Part shown: one piece after another, positions 16,110 to 23,203 of the stretch
How positions within the stretch are numbered: the stretch's first letter is position 1
Layout of the letters: every line of letters begins with the position of its first letter
IMG/VR virus record: IMGVR_UViG_3300002488_000057
Coordinates: 2,897 to 27,277 of that record
Length of the DNA: 24,381 bases
DNA from: a virus
Direction: 5' to 3' (one strand)
Program-made: the position numbers and the translations under genes
Notes under the pieces: generated by a model
Databases searched by the model: none
The model's input: the letters and a program-made list of their open reading frames with translations, nothing else
What the model was told of the DNA's origin: nothing

Positions 16110-17483
16110 TTATGTTACTATATCCCTTAATTTGGATGACGAATTATATATCGCTGAAATCTGATTTGCAGACAACTCTTCAGCCCAGTGTGCAAAATCA
16201 TCAATACCTTCTGAGAATACTTGTGTATCATTGCCGTCATACGCACCTAATTCTTTTACTGAGGTTGTGACGACAGCATTAGCCGTTCCAACTAGTGATC
16301 CATTAATATAGAACTTTGAATTGGTTCCATTCGCAACAACAGCCATGTGAGTCCATGAGGTTGTTCCCTCAAGCGCAGTCATATCATACCCAGACGAATA
16401 AAATTGGCCACCAGACTCAGTATAAACTCCAAGTTCATCAGTAGAGTCTTCTGTTAAAATGGGGTAATCCTGTGTATTAACAGGGGACCCGCCGGATTCT
16501 CGCCTTAAGATAGCACCCCAGTCTGAGCCGGTTCTCTTCGAATAGAACCAAAAAGAAAATGTATAGATACCACCAAGTAGCGGGATCTCAGATTCAAACC
16601 TAGCGGGTGCTGTGTTGCCAGATGAACCAAAGTCAATAAACCCGTTTTCGTATTTTCCGTTGTCTGTGCTGATAGTGGCATTTGTAAATGAATTGTTTCC
16701 TATCTGCGACACAGCAGATATACCTGAGAAATATAGCCTAGGGTAAGGAATTGTGACACTGTTAGAGCCGCCGCTATTGAACACGATGGTTATAAGAGCT
16801 TCTTTATCTGCACCGGCAGATTTACCAACCTTTATATGTATTAGGTCTCCTTCCGACACAGATTGATTTAGACCAGAAAAGATTTTTTGATTACAGTCAG
16901 TAGTCCCACCAGCCATGTTAGACACCTTCTCAGAAAAATCATCTGCACCAACTGTTTGATTTACAATTGTCGACCCATAGTCCGACTGGTTTTTGTATAT
17001 ACTTAGCGTTACGTTTCCATCATTAGCCGTACTGAAATTGTTGCCTTTAACAGAAACTATTACTTTGTCGATGGTAGTTGTTTTTGGTACGATAAACCAA
17101 GATTTTATACCTGATGCTGCTGATATTGATGAAGCGTTAACCCAGTTAACCGGTTTGTTGTTTGTTGTTAAGTCCACATGCCCAGTCGCATATTCCATAC
17201 CTACCCCGGATCCACCACCTCCACCAGACTGTGTTGCCCAACTTAGTTGCCCCGATCCATTTGTTTTTAAAACCTGATCTGCGCTTCCATCTGAAATTGG
17301 AAAGGTAAAAGCTTCATTAAATGTGATTGAGCCATCTGAGCCTGATATTTTCATTCTCAAGGACCCGCTTGTTTCAAATCCAATATAGTCCTCACCAAAA
17401 TCGATTTGTGTATTTCTTTCTGCGTCATCTGCTGCTTTCAGGTCTCCGATGACTTGAGGCCCCTTTGAATACTTATAAGACAT
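16110..17483 (-). CDS. Virion fibre-like protein with LamG-type C-terminal domain
   Basis: A 457-residue protein. Residues 1-87 (YIGFETSGSLRMKISGSDGS, then FTFPISDGSADQVLKTNGSG, ending QLSWATQ) resemble fibre-stem start modules of other marine phages. A Gly-rich hinge (SGGGGGSG, 86-93) leads to a beta-rich middle. Residues about 290-450 have a concanavalin A/LamG-like pattern: FESEIPLLGGIYTFSFWFYS, WTHMAVVANGTNSKFYINGS, LVGTANAVV, and IDDFAHWAEELSANQISAIY. Such jelly-roll domains often bind glycans, so it may attach to host surface polysaccharide. It follows a strong terminator, and CTGGAGATCACA lies before the start, so a nearby promoter is expected. The exact place in the virion is unknown. 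Confidence 0.85.
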   Translation of the reverse strand: MSYKYSKGPQVIGDLKAADDAERNTQIDFGEDYIGFETSGSLRMKISGSDGSITFNEAFTFPISDGSADQVLKTNGSGQLSWATQSGGGGGSGVGMEYATGHVDLTTNNKPVNWVNASSISAASGIKSWFIVPKTTTIDKVIVSVKGNNFSTANDGNVTLSIYKNQSDYGSTIVNQTVGADDFSEKVSNMAGGTTDCNQKIFSGLNQSVSEGDLIHIKVGKSAGADKEALITIVFNSGGSNSVTIPYPRLYFSGISAVSQIGNNSFTNATISTDNGKYENGFIDFGSSGNTAPARFESEIPLLGGIYTFSFWFYSKRTGSDWGAILRRESGGSPVNTQDYPILTEDSTDELGVYTESGGQFYSSGYDMTALEGTTSWTHMAVVANGTNSKFYINGSLVGTANAVVTTSVKELGAYDGNDTQVFSEGIDDFAHWAEELSANQISAIYNSSSKLRDIVT

Positions 17484-17509
17484 TTGTGATCTCCAGCATT
17501 AATTAGCTT

Positions 17510-17547
17510 TAAAATTAAAAAAGGGCTGGTGCCCGAAGGCACCAACC
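17510..17547 (-). terminator. Rho-independent terminator after the 724-residue fibre gene
   Basis: A 10-position stem (17524-17533 with 17538-17547, one C/A mismatch) with a UUCG loop, followed on the coding strand by CCTTTTTTAATTTTAAAG (a T-rich tract, about 17510-17522). It lies 28 bases after the gene end. Shape and tract make this a confident call. Confidence 0.9.
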
Positions 17548-17574
17548 ACAATATATGAGATATAATATTCTATA

Positions 17575-19749
17575 TTAGAATACTCTCCATAAATCATTAG
17601 CAACATATACCAATTCAACAGCAGCAAATGGCGATTCTAAACGAATTGAGGCAGCGCCATCAATTGTTTGAGAACCAGCACGGTCGATTGTGATATAACG
17701 AGCAGCAGAACAGTCAGAAGGAGCCTTAACTTTAACTGATTGTCCTACAGTAGGAGAAGCAGGAAGAGTTACGCTATCTTCACCATCACTACCCATATCA
17801 GCAAAGTAGTTAACGCCAATTACCAATGTATCGCCATCGGCTTTTGCCGCAACAACAGCAGCAGCATCAGACATGTAGACTTTAAGACTATCAAGTCCAA
17901 TCTTCTTTAATGTTCCACCGTCAGAAATTAACATTTCATCAGCATCAACAGCATCACCAGAAGCTAATTCAGTTTGTCCGCTAATAACATTGTCATTAAG
18001 CATTCCAGACTCAACAGCATCAGCAGCAATAGTCAAAGCACCACCGTCAGCAATTGTAGCATCACCAGAAACTTTACCAAAAGCGTGGTTTTGAATACTA
18101 TCAACACCAACTCTTTTAATAACACCGCCATCACTGATCATTAACTCATCAGCATCAAGAATGTCAGCGTGAGCCAACTCATCTTTACCAGAGATAATGT
18201 CATCATTAAGCATAGCATGATGAATAGAAGAAGCAGCAATAGTTAAAACACCAGTGTCAGCGATAGTAGCATCACCACTAACCTTAGCAACGGTGTACTC
18301 AAACATCTTAAGAACATTAGTCTGCTTCATGGTTCCGTTATCATTATGAATGAATCCGTCACCGTCAGCAAGAGTAGAAGTCCCACGAGCATTACCACCA
18401 TCACACACAGTATTTACTTCAGCAGCAGTTGCAGCAATAACTGTGGTTTTGGCGCCTGAATCAGAAAATACAGGCATGTAATAAGTACCAGCCGCACCTT
18501 GGAACAACTCTAGAGTTGCATCCGCAGATGGTGTTCCACAAGACAATACAGTCTCATGAGCATCAGCAGGACCTTCAAAAGTGAAAGAACTAGAAATGTT
18601 GATTGTGGTAGAATTAACAGTAGTTGTTGTTCCGTGAACAGTCAAGTTACCAGCAATGCTAACACCATTGTCATCAATAATCATTTCTTGATTGTTATTA
18701 GCATAGAACTTAATCTCATTAGCAGTTTCGAAATCAATCTTGGTTTCGTCATCCTCACCAATTTTGATGTCAGTTGCAAAAAGAGAAGTAACATTAGTCT
18801 GTGCAGCAGCCAAAGAAACAACACCAGAGTTGCTTACAGTTGCATCTCCGCTTAGTGTCACAGCAGCAGGGTCACCATTAGAATCACCAAGGATGAATTT
18901 ACCAGACGCCAATCCAGCCATTTTAGCCAAAGAGATAGCGTTATCAGCAACGGTAATTGCGCCATTAGCAGCAAGTGTTGCATCTCCGCTTAATGCCACT
19001 TCAGCCGGATCACCGTTTGAATCACCAATGATGATACGACCCGCAGTAATACCAGCCATTTTAGCAAGAGTTACACCGTTGTCTTTCAAACGAAGAGTGT
19101 CAGAGTTGATTTCGATACCAGAATCGTCAACCTTAACTTCCATTCTTCCACCATTGTTACCTAAACCATCACCAGCTACAGCAGCAATAAAGTTACCACC
19201 AGATACACTTTTTAACTTAGAATCGGTTGCATCAAGAAAAGCAACACTATCAGCAGCATAAGCATAAGTTTCGGTACCAAACCCATCAAGATAATTTAAT
19301 TCAGTAGCAGAAGCATCAACAGCAGCCAATTTAGTAAAGTCAGCCTTTACCAAACCAGAAACACCATCAAGCAAGTTTAATTCAGCAGCAGTAGATGTCA
19401 TTGCAACACCGCCAATTTGTAAACCACCAGCCTTTGCAACGTTGAAATCAACATCATTTGCAAGAACAAGAGATTGAGCAGCAAGAGTCATGATGTCTGC
19501 ATCAGAATCACAACCAATTGTCGATGAGTCATCAACTGCTAATGATTTAAGAGCAGTATCACCATCCGCATCAACAGAAAAACCTGTCATGGTAATGGTA
19601 CCCATGGTAAGGTCACCACTACCGTCAATAGAGGTAGCACCGGCAATTGCACCAGCGTCACCTACACCAGCAGTTCCGGCATTAACACCGTCTTCTGCTT
19701 TAATAGAACCGGAAGCGACAAACGCCCCCAATTGAAATTTATAAGCCAT
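17575..19749 (-). CDS. Fibre-like repeat protein (724 residues), highly expressed style codons
   Basis: A fibre-like protein of low sequence complexity with Ala, Asp, Gly, Ser and Thr. It has the 'ELNLLDG' type motif at 123-129, ELNYLDG at 150-156, and AAEVNTVCDG near 442-451, known from fibre proteins of many phages. Two coding repeats sit at residues 223-318 (GVTLAKMAGITAGRIIIGDS type) and 489-622 (KVSGDATIADTGVLTIAA type). Residues 208-253 match the 1160-residue protein. Residues about 628-724 are the C-terminal domain shared with the 308- and 202-residue proteins (ITIDRAGSQTIDGAASIRLE, SPFAAVEL). Many Arg codons are CGT, as in the capsid gene, which suggests an abundant product. It has its own terminator. 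Confidence 0.85.
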   Translation of the reverse strand: MAYKFQLGAFVASGSIKAEDGVNAGTAGVGDAGAIAGATSIDGSGDLTMGTITMTGFSVDADGDTALKSLAVDDSSTIGCDSDADIMTLAAQSLVLANDVDFNVAKAGGLQIGGVAMTSTAAELNLLDGVSGLVKADFTKLAAVDASATELNYLDGFGTETYAYAADSVAFLDATDSKLKSVSGGNFIAAVAGDGLGNNGGRMEVKVDDSGIEINSDTLRLKDNGVTLAKMAGITAGRIIIGDSNGDPAEVALSGDATLAANGAITVADNAISLAKMAGLASGKFILGDSNGDPAAVTLSGDATVSNSGVVSLAAAQTNVTSLFATDIKIGEDDETKIDFETANEIKFYANNNQEMIIDDNGVSIAGNLTVHGTTTTVNSTTINISSSFTFEGPADAHETVLSCGTPSADATLELFQGAAGTYYMPVFSDSGAKTTVIAATAAEVNTVCDGGNARGTSTLADGDGFIHNDNGTMKQTNVLKMFEYTVAKVSGDATIADTGVLTIAASSIHHAMLNDDIISGKDELAHADILDADELMISDGGVIKRVGVDSIQNHAFGKVSGDATIADGGALTIAADAVESGMLNDNVISGQTELASGDAVDADEMLISDGGTLKKIGLDSLKVYMSDAAAVVAAKADGDTLVIGVNYFADMGSDGEDSVTLPASPTVGQSVKVKAPSDCSAARYITIDRAGSQTIDGAASIRLESPFAAVELVYVANDLWRVF
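17884..18285 (-). repeat. Two-copy 64-residue repeat in the 724-residue fibre
   Basis: Residues 489-552 (18094-18285) and 559-622 (17884-18075) both read KVSGDATIAD-x-G-x-LTIAA, then MLND-x-x-ISG, then DADE-x-x-ISDGG, then a K-x-x-G-x-DS end. About two-thirds of positions agree by eye. The spacing is 6 residues. Confidence 0.9.
18796..19083 (-). repeat. Two-copy ~48-residue repeat in the 724-residue fibre
   Basis: Residues 223-270 and 271-318 lie back to back; both contain LAKMAG, then a GDSNGDPA, then LSGDAT motif. A related unit also occurs once in the 1160-residue fibre. Confidence 0.85.
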
Positions 19750-19761
19750 AAAAAATCCTCC

Positions 19762-19792
19762 AATATAGACCTAAAGAGGCACTAGGCCCCTC
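19762..19792 (-). other. Imperfect hairpin in the leader of the 724-residue fibre gene
   Basis: Downstream of the CTATTTAG motif the coding strand reads GAGGGGCCTAGTGCCTCTTT, able to form a short bulged stem (GAGG with CCTC) followed by three T. It is too weak to call a terminator, but could be a leader structure. Confidence 0.3.
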
Positions 19793-19796
19793 GATA

Positions 19797-19804
19797 CTAA
19801 ATAG
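19797..19804 (-). promoter_or_regulatory. CTATTTAG, variant octamer before the 724-residue fibre gene
   Basis: One base from the CTATTTAT octamer, 47 bases before the start and just after the 308-residue gene. With the terminator at 17510-17547 it would bound the 724-residue gene as a single-gene unit. Confidence 0.35.
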
Positions 19805-19825
19805 GAGACCGTGTCCGTTTTCACG

Positions 19826-20752
19826 CTAATATAAGAAGAATTTATCCACCCCATTCGAGTATATATTCACGGCGGCATAGGGGCTTTCTAGGATAACCGA
19901 GGTTGTCCCATCAATTGTTTGAGATCCGCTAGCTTTAATAGTAATATTGTTGGTATTACTATTCCCTCCCTCATCTTTTATAATTAATATTTGGCCACTC
20001 GAAAGAGTCTGGGCACCCGGCATCTGAACAGTTAGTGCTGATGAGGCGGAAACCCCAATAAAATAGCTTGCATTAGAAGCAGTTATTGAGGCTGTGACTA
20101 TTTGTCTTGTGGCCGCTATCCCTCCGGCAACAACCAAAGGCTTATTAAAGGTTATGGCACCGATATTATCATCTGTGCTTATGGTGCTAGCATCTCCCAA
20201 ATGCAGAGATCCAGAGCCTAAAAATATTTCATTCCACCTTTGTGTCAGTGAGCCCAAATTATAAACAGCAGACCCAGATGGTAAAATCGAACCAGTTATT
20301 GCAAATGCACCACTTAGTGCGAGCGTGTTCGACGCATATGATAATTTAGCAGAGCCACTAATTTTACCATTGCCTGTGTGGAATTGTAGTGAATTGGTTG
20401 GCCCCTCTCCTGCGACTGATGAGGTTACAACAATATTTCCATTAGCATCAAGCCCAAGATAACTATCTGCACCCGCCAGAGATCCAGAAACCGGGTTGTC
20501 CAAATTTATACCGGCAGAAGCGGTTAAATCAGGAACAGTTAGCGTAGTTGTTGAAGCATTAAATGTAAAGGTGCTACTAGCATTAAGTCCTAAATCACCA
20601 GCGATTGTTTTGTAGAATGGTATTCTATTGTCTGAACTGTTTTGCAATTCAAATTGCTTTACATTTTCTAGACCGGACCCATCACCTGAAAAGGAGCCAC
20701 TCTGGATTACACCAACAGATGAAACGCTTCCGCTTAAAACATTGTAACCCAT
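19826..20752 (-). CDS. Fibre-like protein with shared C-terminal domain (308 residues)
   Basis: A 308-residue protein. Early residues have the 'FSGDGSGLENV' pattern and 'FYKTIAGDLGLNASSTFTFN'. Residues 119-155 (NSLQFHTGNGKISGSAKLSY) resemble residues 20-55 of the 202-residue protein. Residues 165-190 (NLGSLTQRWNEIFLGSGSLH) are the L-G-S-x-x-x-RW-x-x-x-x-L type motif common in fibre stems. Residues about 212-308 are the shared C-terminal domain, ending in SQTIDGTTSVILESPYAAVN and a YSNGVDKFFLY end. It is part of the fibre cassette, 16 bases after the 202-residue gene. A trimeric short fibre or fibre tip is plausible, not shown. Confidence 0.82.
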   Translation of the reverse strand: MGYNVLSGSVSSVGVIQSGSFSGDGSGLENVKQFELQNSSDNRIPFYKTIAGDLGLNASSTFTFNASTTTLTVPDLTASAGINLDNPVSGSLAGADSYLGLDANGNIVVTSSVAGEGPTNSLQFHTGNGKISGSAKLSYASNTLALSGAFAITGSILPSGSAVYNLGSLTQRWNEIFLGSGSLHLGDASTISTDDNIGAITFNKPLVVAGGIAATRQIVTASITASNASYFIGVSASSALTVQMPGAQTLSSGQILIIKDEGGNSNTNNITIKASGSQTIDGTTSVILESPYAAVNIYSNGVDKFFLY

Positions 20753-20768
20753 ACATCAAGCCCCCCTG

Positions 20769-21377
20769 CTAGTAAATAAACCAGTTATCCACTCCGTTTG
20801 AATAGAGAGTTAATGCCGGATTGTCACCTGTTAGGCTATATGTTGCATCTCGATCAATTTTTTCAGTACCGGATCCGGACACTGCTATTTTCTTTGAATC
20901 TATTCTTGTCGAAGCAGTCTCGTCTTTAATAATTAGCATCTTGCCAAACCCAGCGACTGATGCCGATGGCAGTAGAATAGAAGTGTAGTTGGCATGAGAA
21001 ACGCCGATAATGCTATCACTTGCTTGTACTGTATATGAAGCAACAGATAAGTGATGATAATGCTGCCTTAAGCCACCGGAGACAATTGAAACAGATCCAG
21101 TAAAAATATGTTGATCGCCACTGTCGTCTCCAAAATTGGTTCCACCGCTAGAAGATAGCTCGATCTTGTTTGTGTGTATAACATCAAATGTATGGGCTTG
21201 CAGTGTTCCACTGATAATCATCGTACCAGTTAGGAACATATTATTTGTCGAACTATCAAATGTAAAGTTCTCACTACCAGTCAATTCGCCATTTAGTGTT
21301 TTAATAAATTGAACACTATTGGCCGAACCTTTGCCGGTCTGAGAACCAGATATATATGCCCATCCAAATTCTGCCAT
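20769..21377 (-). CDS. Fibre-like protein with shared C-terminal domain (202 residues)
   Basis: The smallest of the three proteins with the shared C-terminal domain. Residues 20-57 (NSVQFIKTLNGELTGSENFT) look like a module of the 308-residue protein. Residues about 105-202 read QHYHHLSVASYTVQASDSII, then ILLPSASVAGFGKMLIIKDE, then SGSGTEKIDRDATYSL and a LYSNGVDNWFIY end. It lacks the long repeats of the larger copies. It starts 12 bases after the 150-residue gene and is preceded by AATAGGATTGAATT. It could be a short tail-fibre subunit or a homologous adaptor; the role is inferred from context. Confidence 0.82.
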   Translation of the reverse strand: MAEFGWAYISGSQTGKGSANSVQFIKTLNGELTGSENFTFDSSTNNMFLTGTMIISGTLQAHTFDVIHTNKIELSSSGGTNFGDDSGDQHIFTGSVSIVSGGLRQHYHHLSVASYTVQASDSIIGVSHANYTSILLPSASVAGFGKMLIIKDETASTRIDSKKIAVSGSGTEKIDRDATYSLTGDNPALTLYSNGVDNWFIY

Positions 21378-21389
21378 AATTCAATCCTA

Positions 21390-21842
21390 TTAAAATGTGC
21401 TAGTAGCAGCATATACATTAGTACCAGCGGTTGAACCAACAAACGCAACACGATCAATACCAAGTATTTCAAACGTTCGATATTCCCTTTCGTCTGGTGT
21501 AATATCCGCCGCATCTGCATGCCCAGAGTCACTGGGGGCCACGATAGTGACCGGAGTTGGGGCTGCACTAGACCCAACTTGTGTAAACGATTCCGGAAGC
21601 TCAAACCACCTCTGGAAGGCATGACAGTATCCATACACCTTTATGGTTCCGGGCGACGCACCATCATTATCTTCAGTTAATACATGTAGATATCTTTGAT
21701 TCTCAGTGGCGTATCCTGCGGTTGTTGCTGTAATCCCAAGTAGATCGCCGGCGCTATTAAGTGTAGCTGCGGTGCCATTAGAACCTGCTATGTTTTTTGG
21801 GCTCCTTGTTCTACCCCAACTATTATATTTATGTGCTGCCAT
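21390..21842 (-). CDS. Virion-like protein of unknown function (150 residues)
   Basis: A 150-residue protein I do not recognise. It starts MAAHKYNSWGRTRSPKNIAG and ends in an AFVGSTAGTNVYAATSTF stretch; the rest is Ala/Thr/Gly/Ser-rich with predicted beta strands (RYLHVLTED, GTIKVYGYCHAFQRWFELP). No signal or membrane segment is visible. It begins the fibre cassette, with a CTATTTAT octamer 20 bases before the start and a GGAGATTTAATT ribosome binding site. Position and composition suggest a small virion or adaptor protein, perhaps joining fibres to the particle. Confidence 0.75.
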   Translation of the reverse strand: MAAHKYNSWGRTRSPKNIAGSNGTAATLNSAGDLLGITATTAGYATENQRYLHVLTEDNDGASPGTIKVYGYCHAFQRWFELPESFTQVGSSAAPTPVTIVAPSDSGHADAADITPDEREYRTFEILGIDRVAFVGSTAGTNVYAATSTF

Positions 21843-21862
21843 AATTAAATCTCCAATCTTTT

Positions 21863-21870
21863 ATAAATAG
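21863..21870 (-). promoter_or_regulatory. CTATTTAT octamer after bS21, before the fibre cassette
   Basis: An exact octamer, adjoining the TGA stop of bS21 and 20 bases before the 150-residue gene. It would separate the protease-bS21 unit from the fibre cassette. The opposite strand also holds an exact TATAAATA. Confidence 0.45.
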
Positions 21871-22077
21871 TCATTTGTTAGCTTTTGCTAATTCTTTCGC
21901 TCTTCTTCTATCAGATCGCTTTTTCGCTCTTCTTCTCTTTTCGGAAGGCTTTAAGTATCGCTGCTTGTCTTTATATTCTTCGATAATTCCAAGCTTTTTA
22001 ACTTTTTTGTTAAATCTTTTGACTACTCTCTCAATATTTTCATTTCGTCTTGGCTTAACCACTAGATTCGTTGCCAT
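21871..22077 (-). CDS. rpsU: Phage-encoded ribosomal protein bS21
   Basis: A 68-residue, very basic protein, close in length to bacterial bS21. It has VKPRRNENIERVVKRFNKKV (compare the E. coli [20 protein letters not shown] start), KKLGIIEEYKDKQRYLKPSE (compare the Y-x-KP-(S/T)-x-x-(R/K) core) and an RRRAKKRSDRRRAKELAK tail. bS21 sits on the small subunit near the 16S 3' end and the anti-Shine-Dalgarno site and helps initiation. Phage copies are known, including in marine phages. It begins inside the stop of the 137-residue gene (TAATG), so it is translated with the protease operon. It could replace host bS21 on ribosomes late in infection (inferred). Confidence 0.95.
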   Translation of the reverse strand: MATNLVVKPRRNENIERVVKRFNKKVKKLGIIEEYKDKQRYLKPSEKRRRAKKRSDRRRAKELAKANK

Positions 22078-22490
22078 TACTTATTCTCCATTAATCTTTG
22101 GCTCATTGCAAAAGCCTTTGCCCCAAAGAGACCGGATATATCAACACCCGGATCATTCGCTGCTACGCCGCTCAAAGGTCCCTGCGCCTTTCCTTCAACA
22201 GGAGCCGAGGTTGGCGTTGTTCCTTCAAACAAATCAATGCCGTTATAAGCATCTTTTCCAATAGCATCTAATAATTTCTTTTTTTGTTGTTTATAATTTG
22301 TATTTTGCGACTTTGGCTGTTTCGGTGACTGAAACGTTCTTGTCTCTGTTATCTGTTGTTTGCCGGCTGATAGTCCAAAAGCCACCTCTTTGATGACGTG
22401 GGAAAGTGCCCCTTCCTCTTCAAATATAACTTCTTTAATGCATTCCTTAATCAGGGGCTTTAAAATTTTCTTTAATTCGTTCTTATTCAT
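22077..22490 (-). CDS. Unknown protein coupled to protease and bS21 (137 residues)
   Basis: A 137-residue protein I do not recognise. Residues 1-40 are amphipathic and charged (MNKNELKKILKPLIKECIKE, then VIFEEEGALSHVIKEVAFGL). A Gln/Lys/Asn-rich linker (about 43-75) follows. The C-terminal half has DAYNGIDLFEG and DPGVDISGLFGAKAFAMSQR. It overlaps the protease stop and the bS21 start by one base each (TAATG), so expression is tied to both. By position (beside gp21) it may be an assembly or prohead-core protein like T4 gp67 or gp68, but no homology was recognised. Confidence 0.75.
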   Translation of the reverse strand: MNKNELKKILKPLIKECIKEVIFEEEGALSHVIKEVAFGLSAGKQQITETRTFQSPKQPKSQNTNYKQQKKKLLDAIGKDAYNGIDLFEGTTPTSAPVEGKAQGPLSGVAANDPGVDISGLFGAKAFAMSQRLMENK

Positions 22491-23116
22491 TAGTCTCTCA
22501 AAATTTTGTCAAATAAATCATTAATTATCAAATTTTTCTTTTCTTGTAGTTTGCTTTCTCTAATCCTAACTGGCTGGGTTGATGGGCTCTGGTTTGGATA
22601 CATATAAGCATTTGGTGTCGAAGGCTCAGAGACAATATCAAAACAAATTAATTCAAAGTCTTCTTGTACAACAGTGTTGCCCATGCTTTCTTTAACAGAT
22701 CCCATACCACGTGAAGAGATGCCTAGCTTGACTCCGGCATTAATTAAGTCTTTCAAGATACGCCCTGATGGTGTATCTAGAATTTTAATCTTGCCCATGA
22801 CATCATTACCTTCCCACCACATATCTGTAACTATGTGAGAAACGTTTCTAAGGTTGATCACGGAGTCATCTGGATGGTCGAGTTCGCCCAAAGCTCTGTT
22901 ATCCTTGATAACATTTTGGTAATTACTGATCTCTTTTTGCAATACTTTACATGGGTATACTCGCCCATTACCATTCTTCTTTTCACATGTTTGCATACGC
23001 CCGGACAAATACATCATGCCATTCGCCACTTCCTTTTTTTCTCTTTCGGTCAAAAGGTCTTGACAAATGCCATCTTTACATAATTCATAAAATTCAGTTA
23101 AAAGTTGTTTTGGCAT
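22490..23116 (-). CDS. 21: Prohead core protease, gp21-like
   Basis: A 208-residue protein, near T4 gp21 (212). It has the NGNGRVYP motif (48-55), GELDHPDDS with a probable catalytic His81, and GISSRGMGSV (132-141) with a likely nucleophile Ser in the S-S-R-G context, as in herpesvirus- and T4-type prohead proteases. The enzyme cuts scaffold and capsid propeptides at (L/I)-x-E sites during head maturation. The start at 23116 has AGGAGATAGGG. It follows a terminator-like hairpin and shares a TAATG overlap with the next gene. Unlike T4, it is 10 kb away from gp22 and gp23. Confidence 0.94.
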   Translation of the reverse strand: MPKQLLTEFYELCKDGICQDLLTEREKKEVANGMMYLSGRMQTCEKKNGNGRVYPCKVLQKEISNYQNVIKDNRALGELDHPDDSVINLRNVSHIVTDMWWEGNDVMGKIKILDTPSGRILKDLINAGVKLGISSRGMGSVKESMGNTVVQEDFELICFDIVSEPSTPNAYMYPNQSPSTQPVRIRESKLQEKKNLIINDLFDKILRD

Positions 23117-23127
23117 CCCTATCTCCT

Positions 23128-23154
23128 AAAAAAATGTGCCGGCGCTACCGGCAC
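23128..23154 (-). terminator. Terminator-like hairpin right before the protease gene
   Basis: A 7-base-pair stem (GTGCCGG with CCGGCAC, 23136-23142 and 23148-23154) with a TAGCG loop, followed on the coding strand by a T7 tract (23134-23128). The tract runs into the AGGAG ribosome binding site of the protease gene, leaving no room for a promoter between hairpin and gene. It may act as an attenuator for the protease-bS21 unit. Confidence 0.8.
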
Positions 23155-23203
23155 GATTCAGCTACCGCTGCAACAACGTCGAACAGGCTGTAACATCCAT
23201 CTC

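Noticed and set aside
18740-19261. Plus-strand frame of 173 codons opposite the 724-residue fibre, and others like it at 11810-12286 and 14053-14499
   Set aside because: Repeated GCA/GCT-type codons in the fibre and scaffold genes leave few stop codons on the other strand. No start signals or familiar domains are present.
12585-21842. Diversity-generating retroelement acting on fibre tips
   Set aside because: No reverse transcriptase, template repeat or adenine-biased variable repeat pair was seen in the window; shared fibre ends are better explained by duplication.
23155-23203. Possible tRNA between the DUF1360-like gene and the protease
   Set aside because: GTTCGACG hints at a T-arm, but no acceptor stem, anticodon arm or CCA could be built; the region is short and holds only the hairpin and leader.
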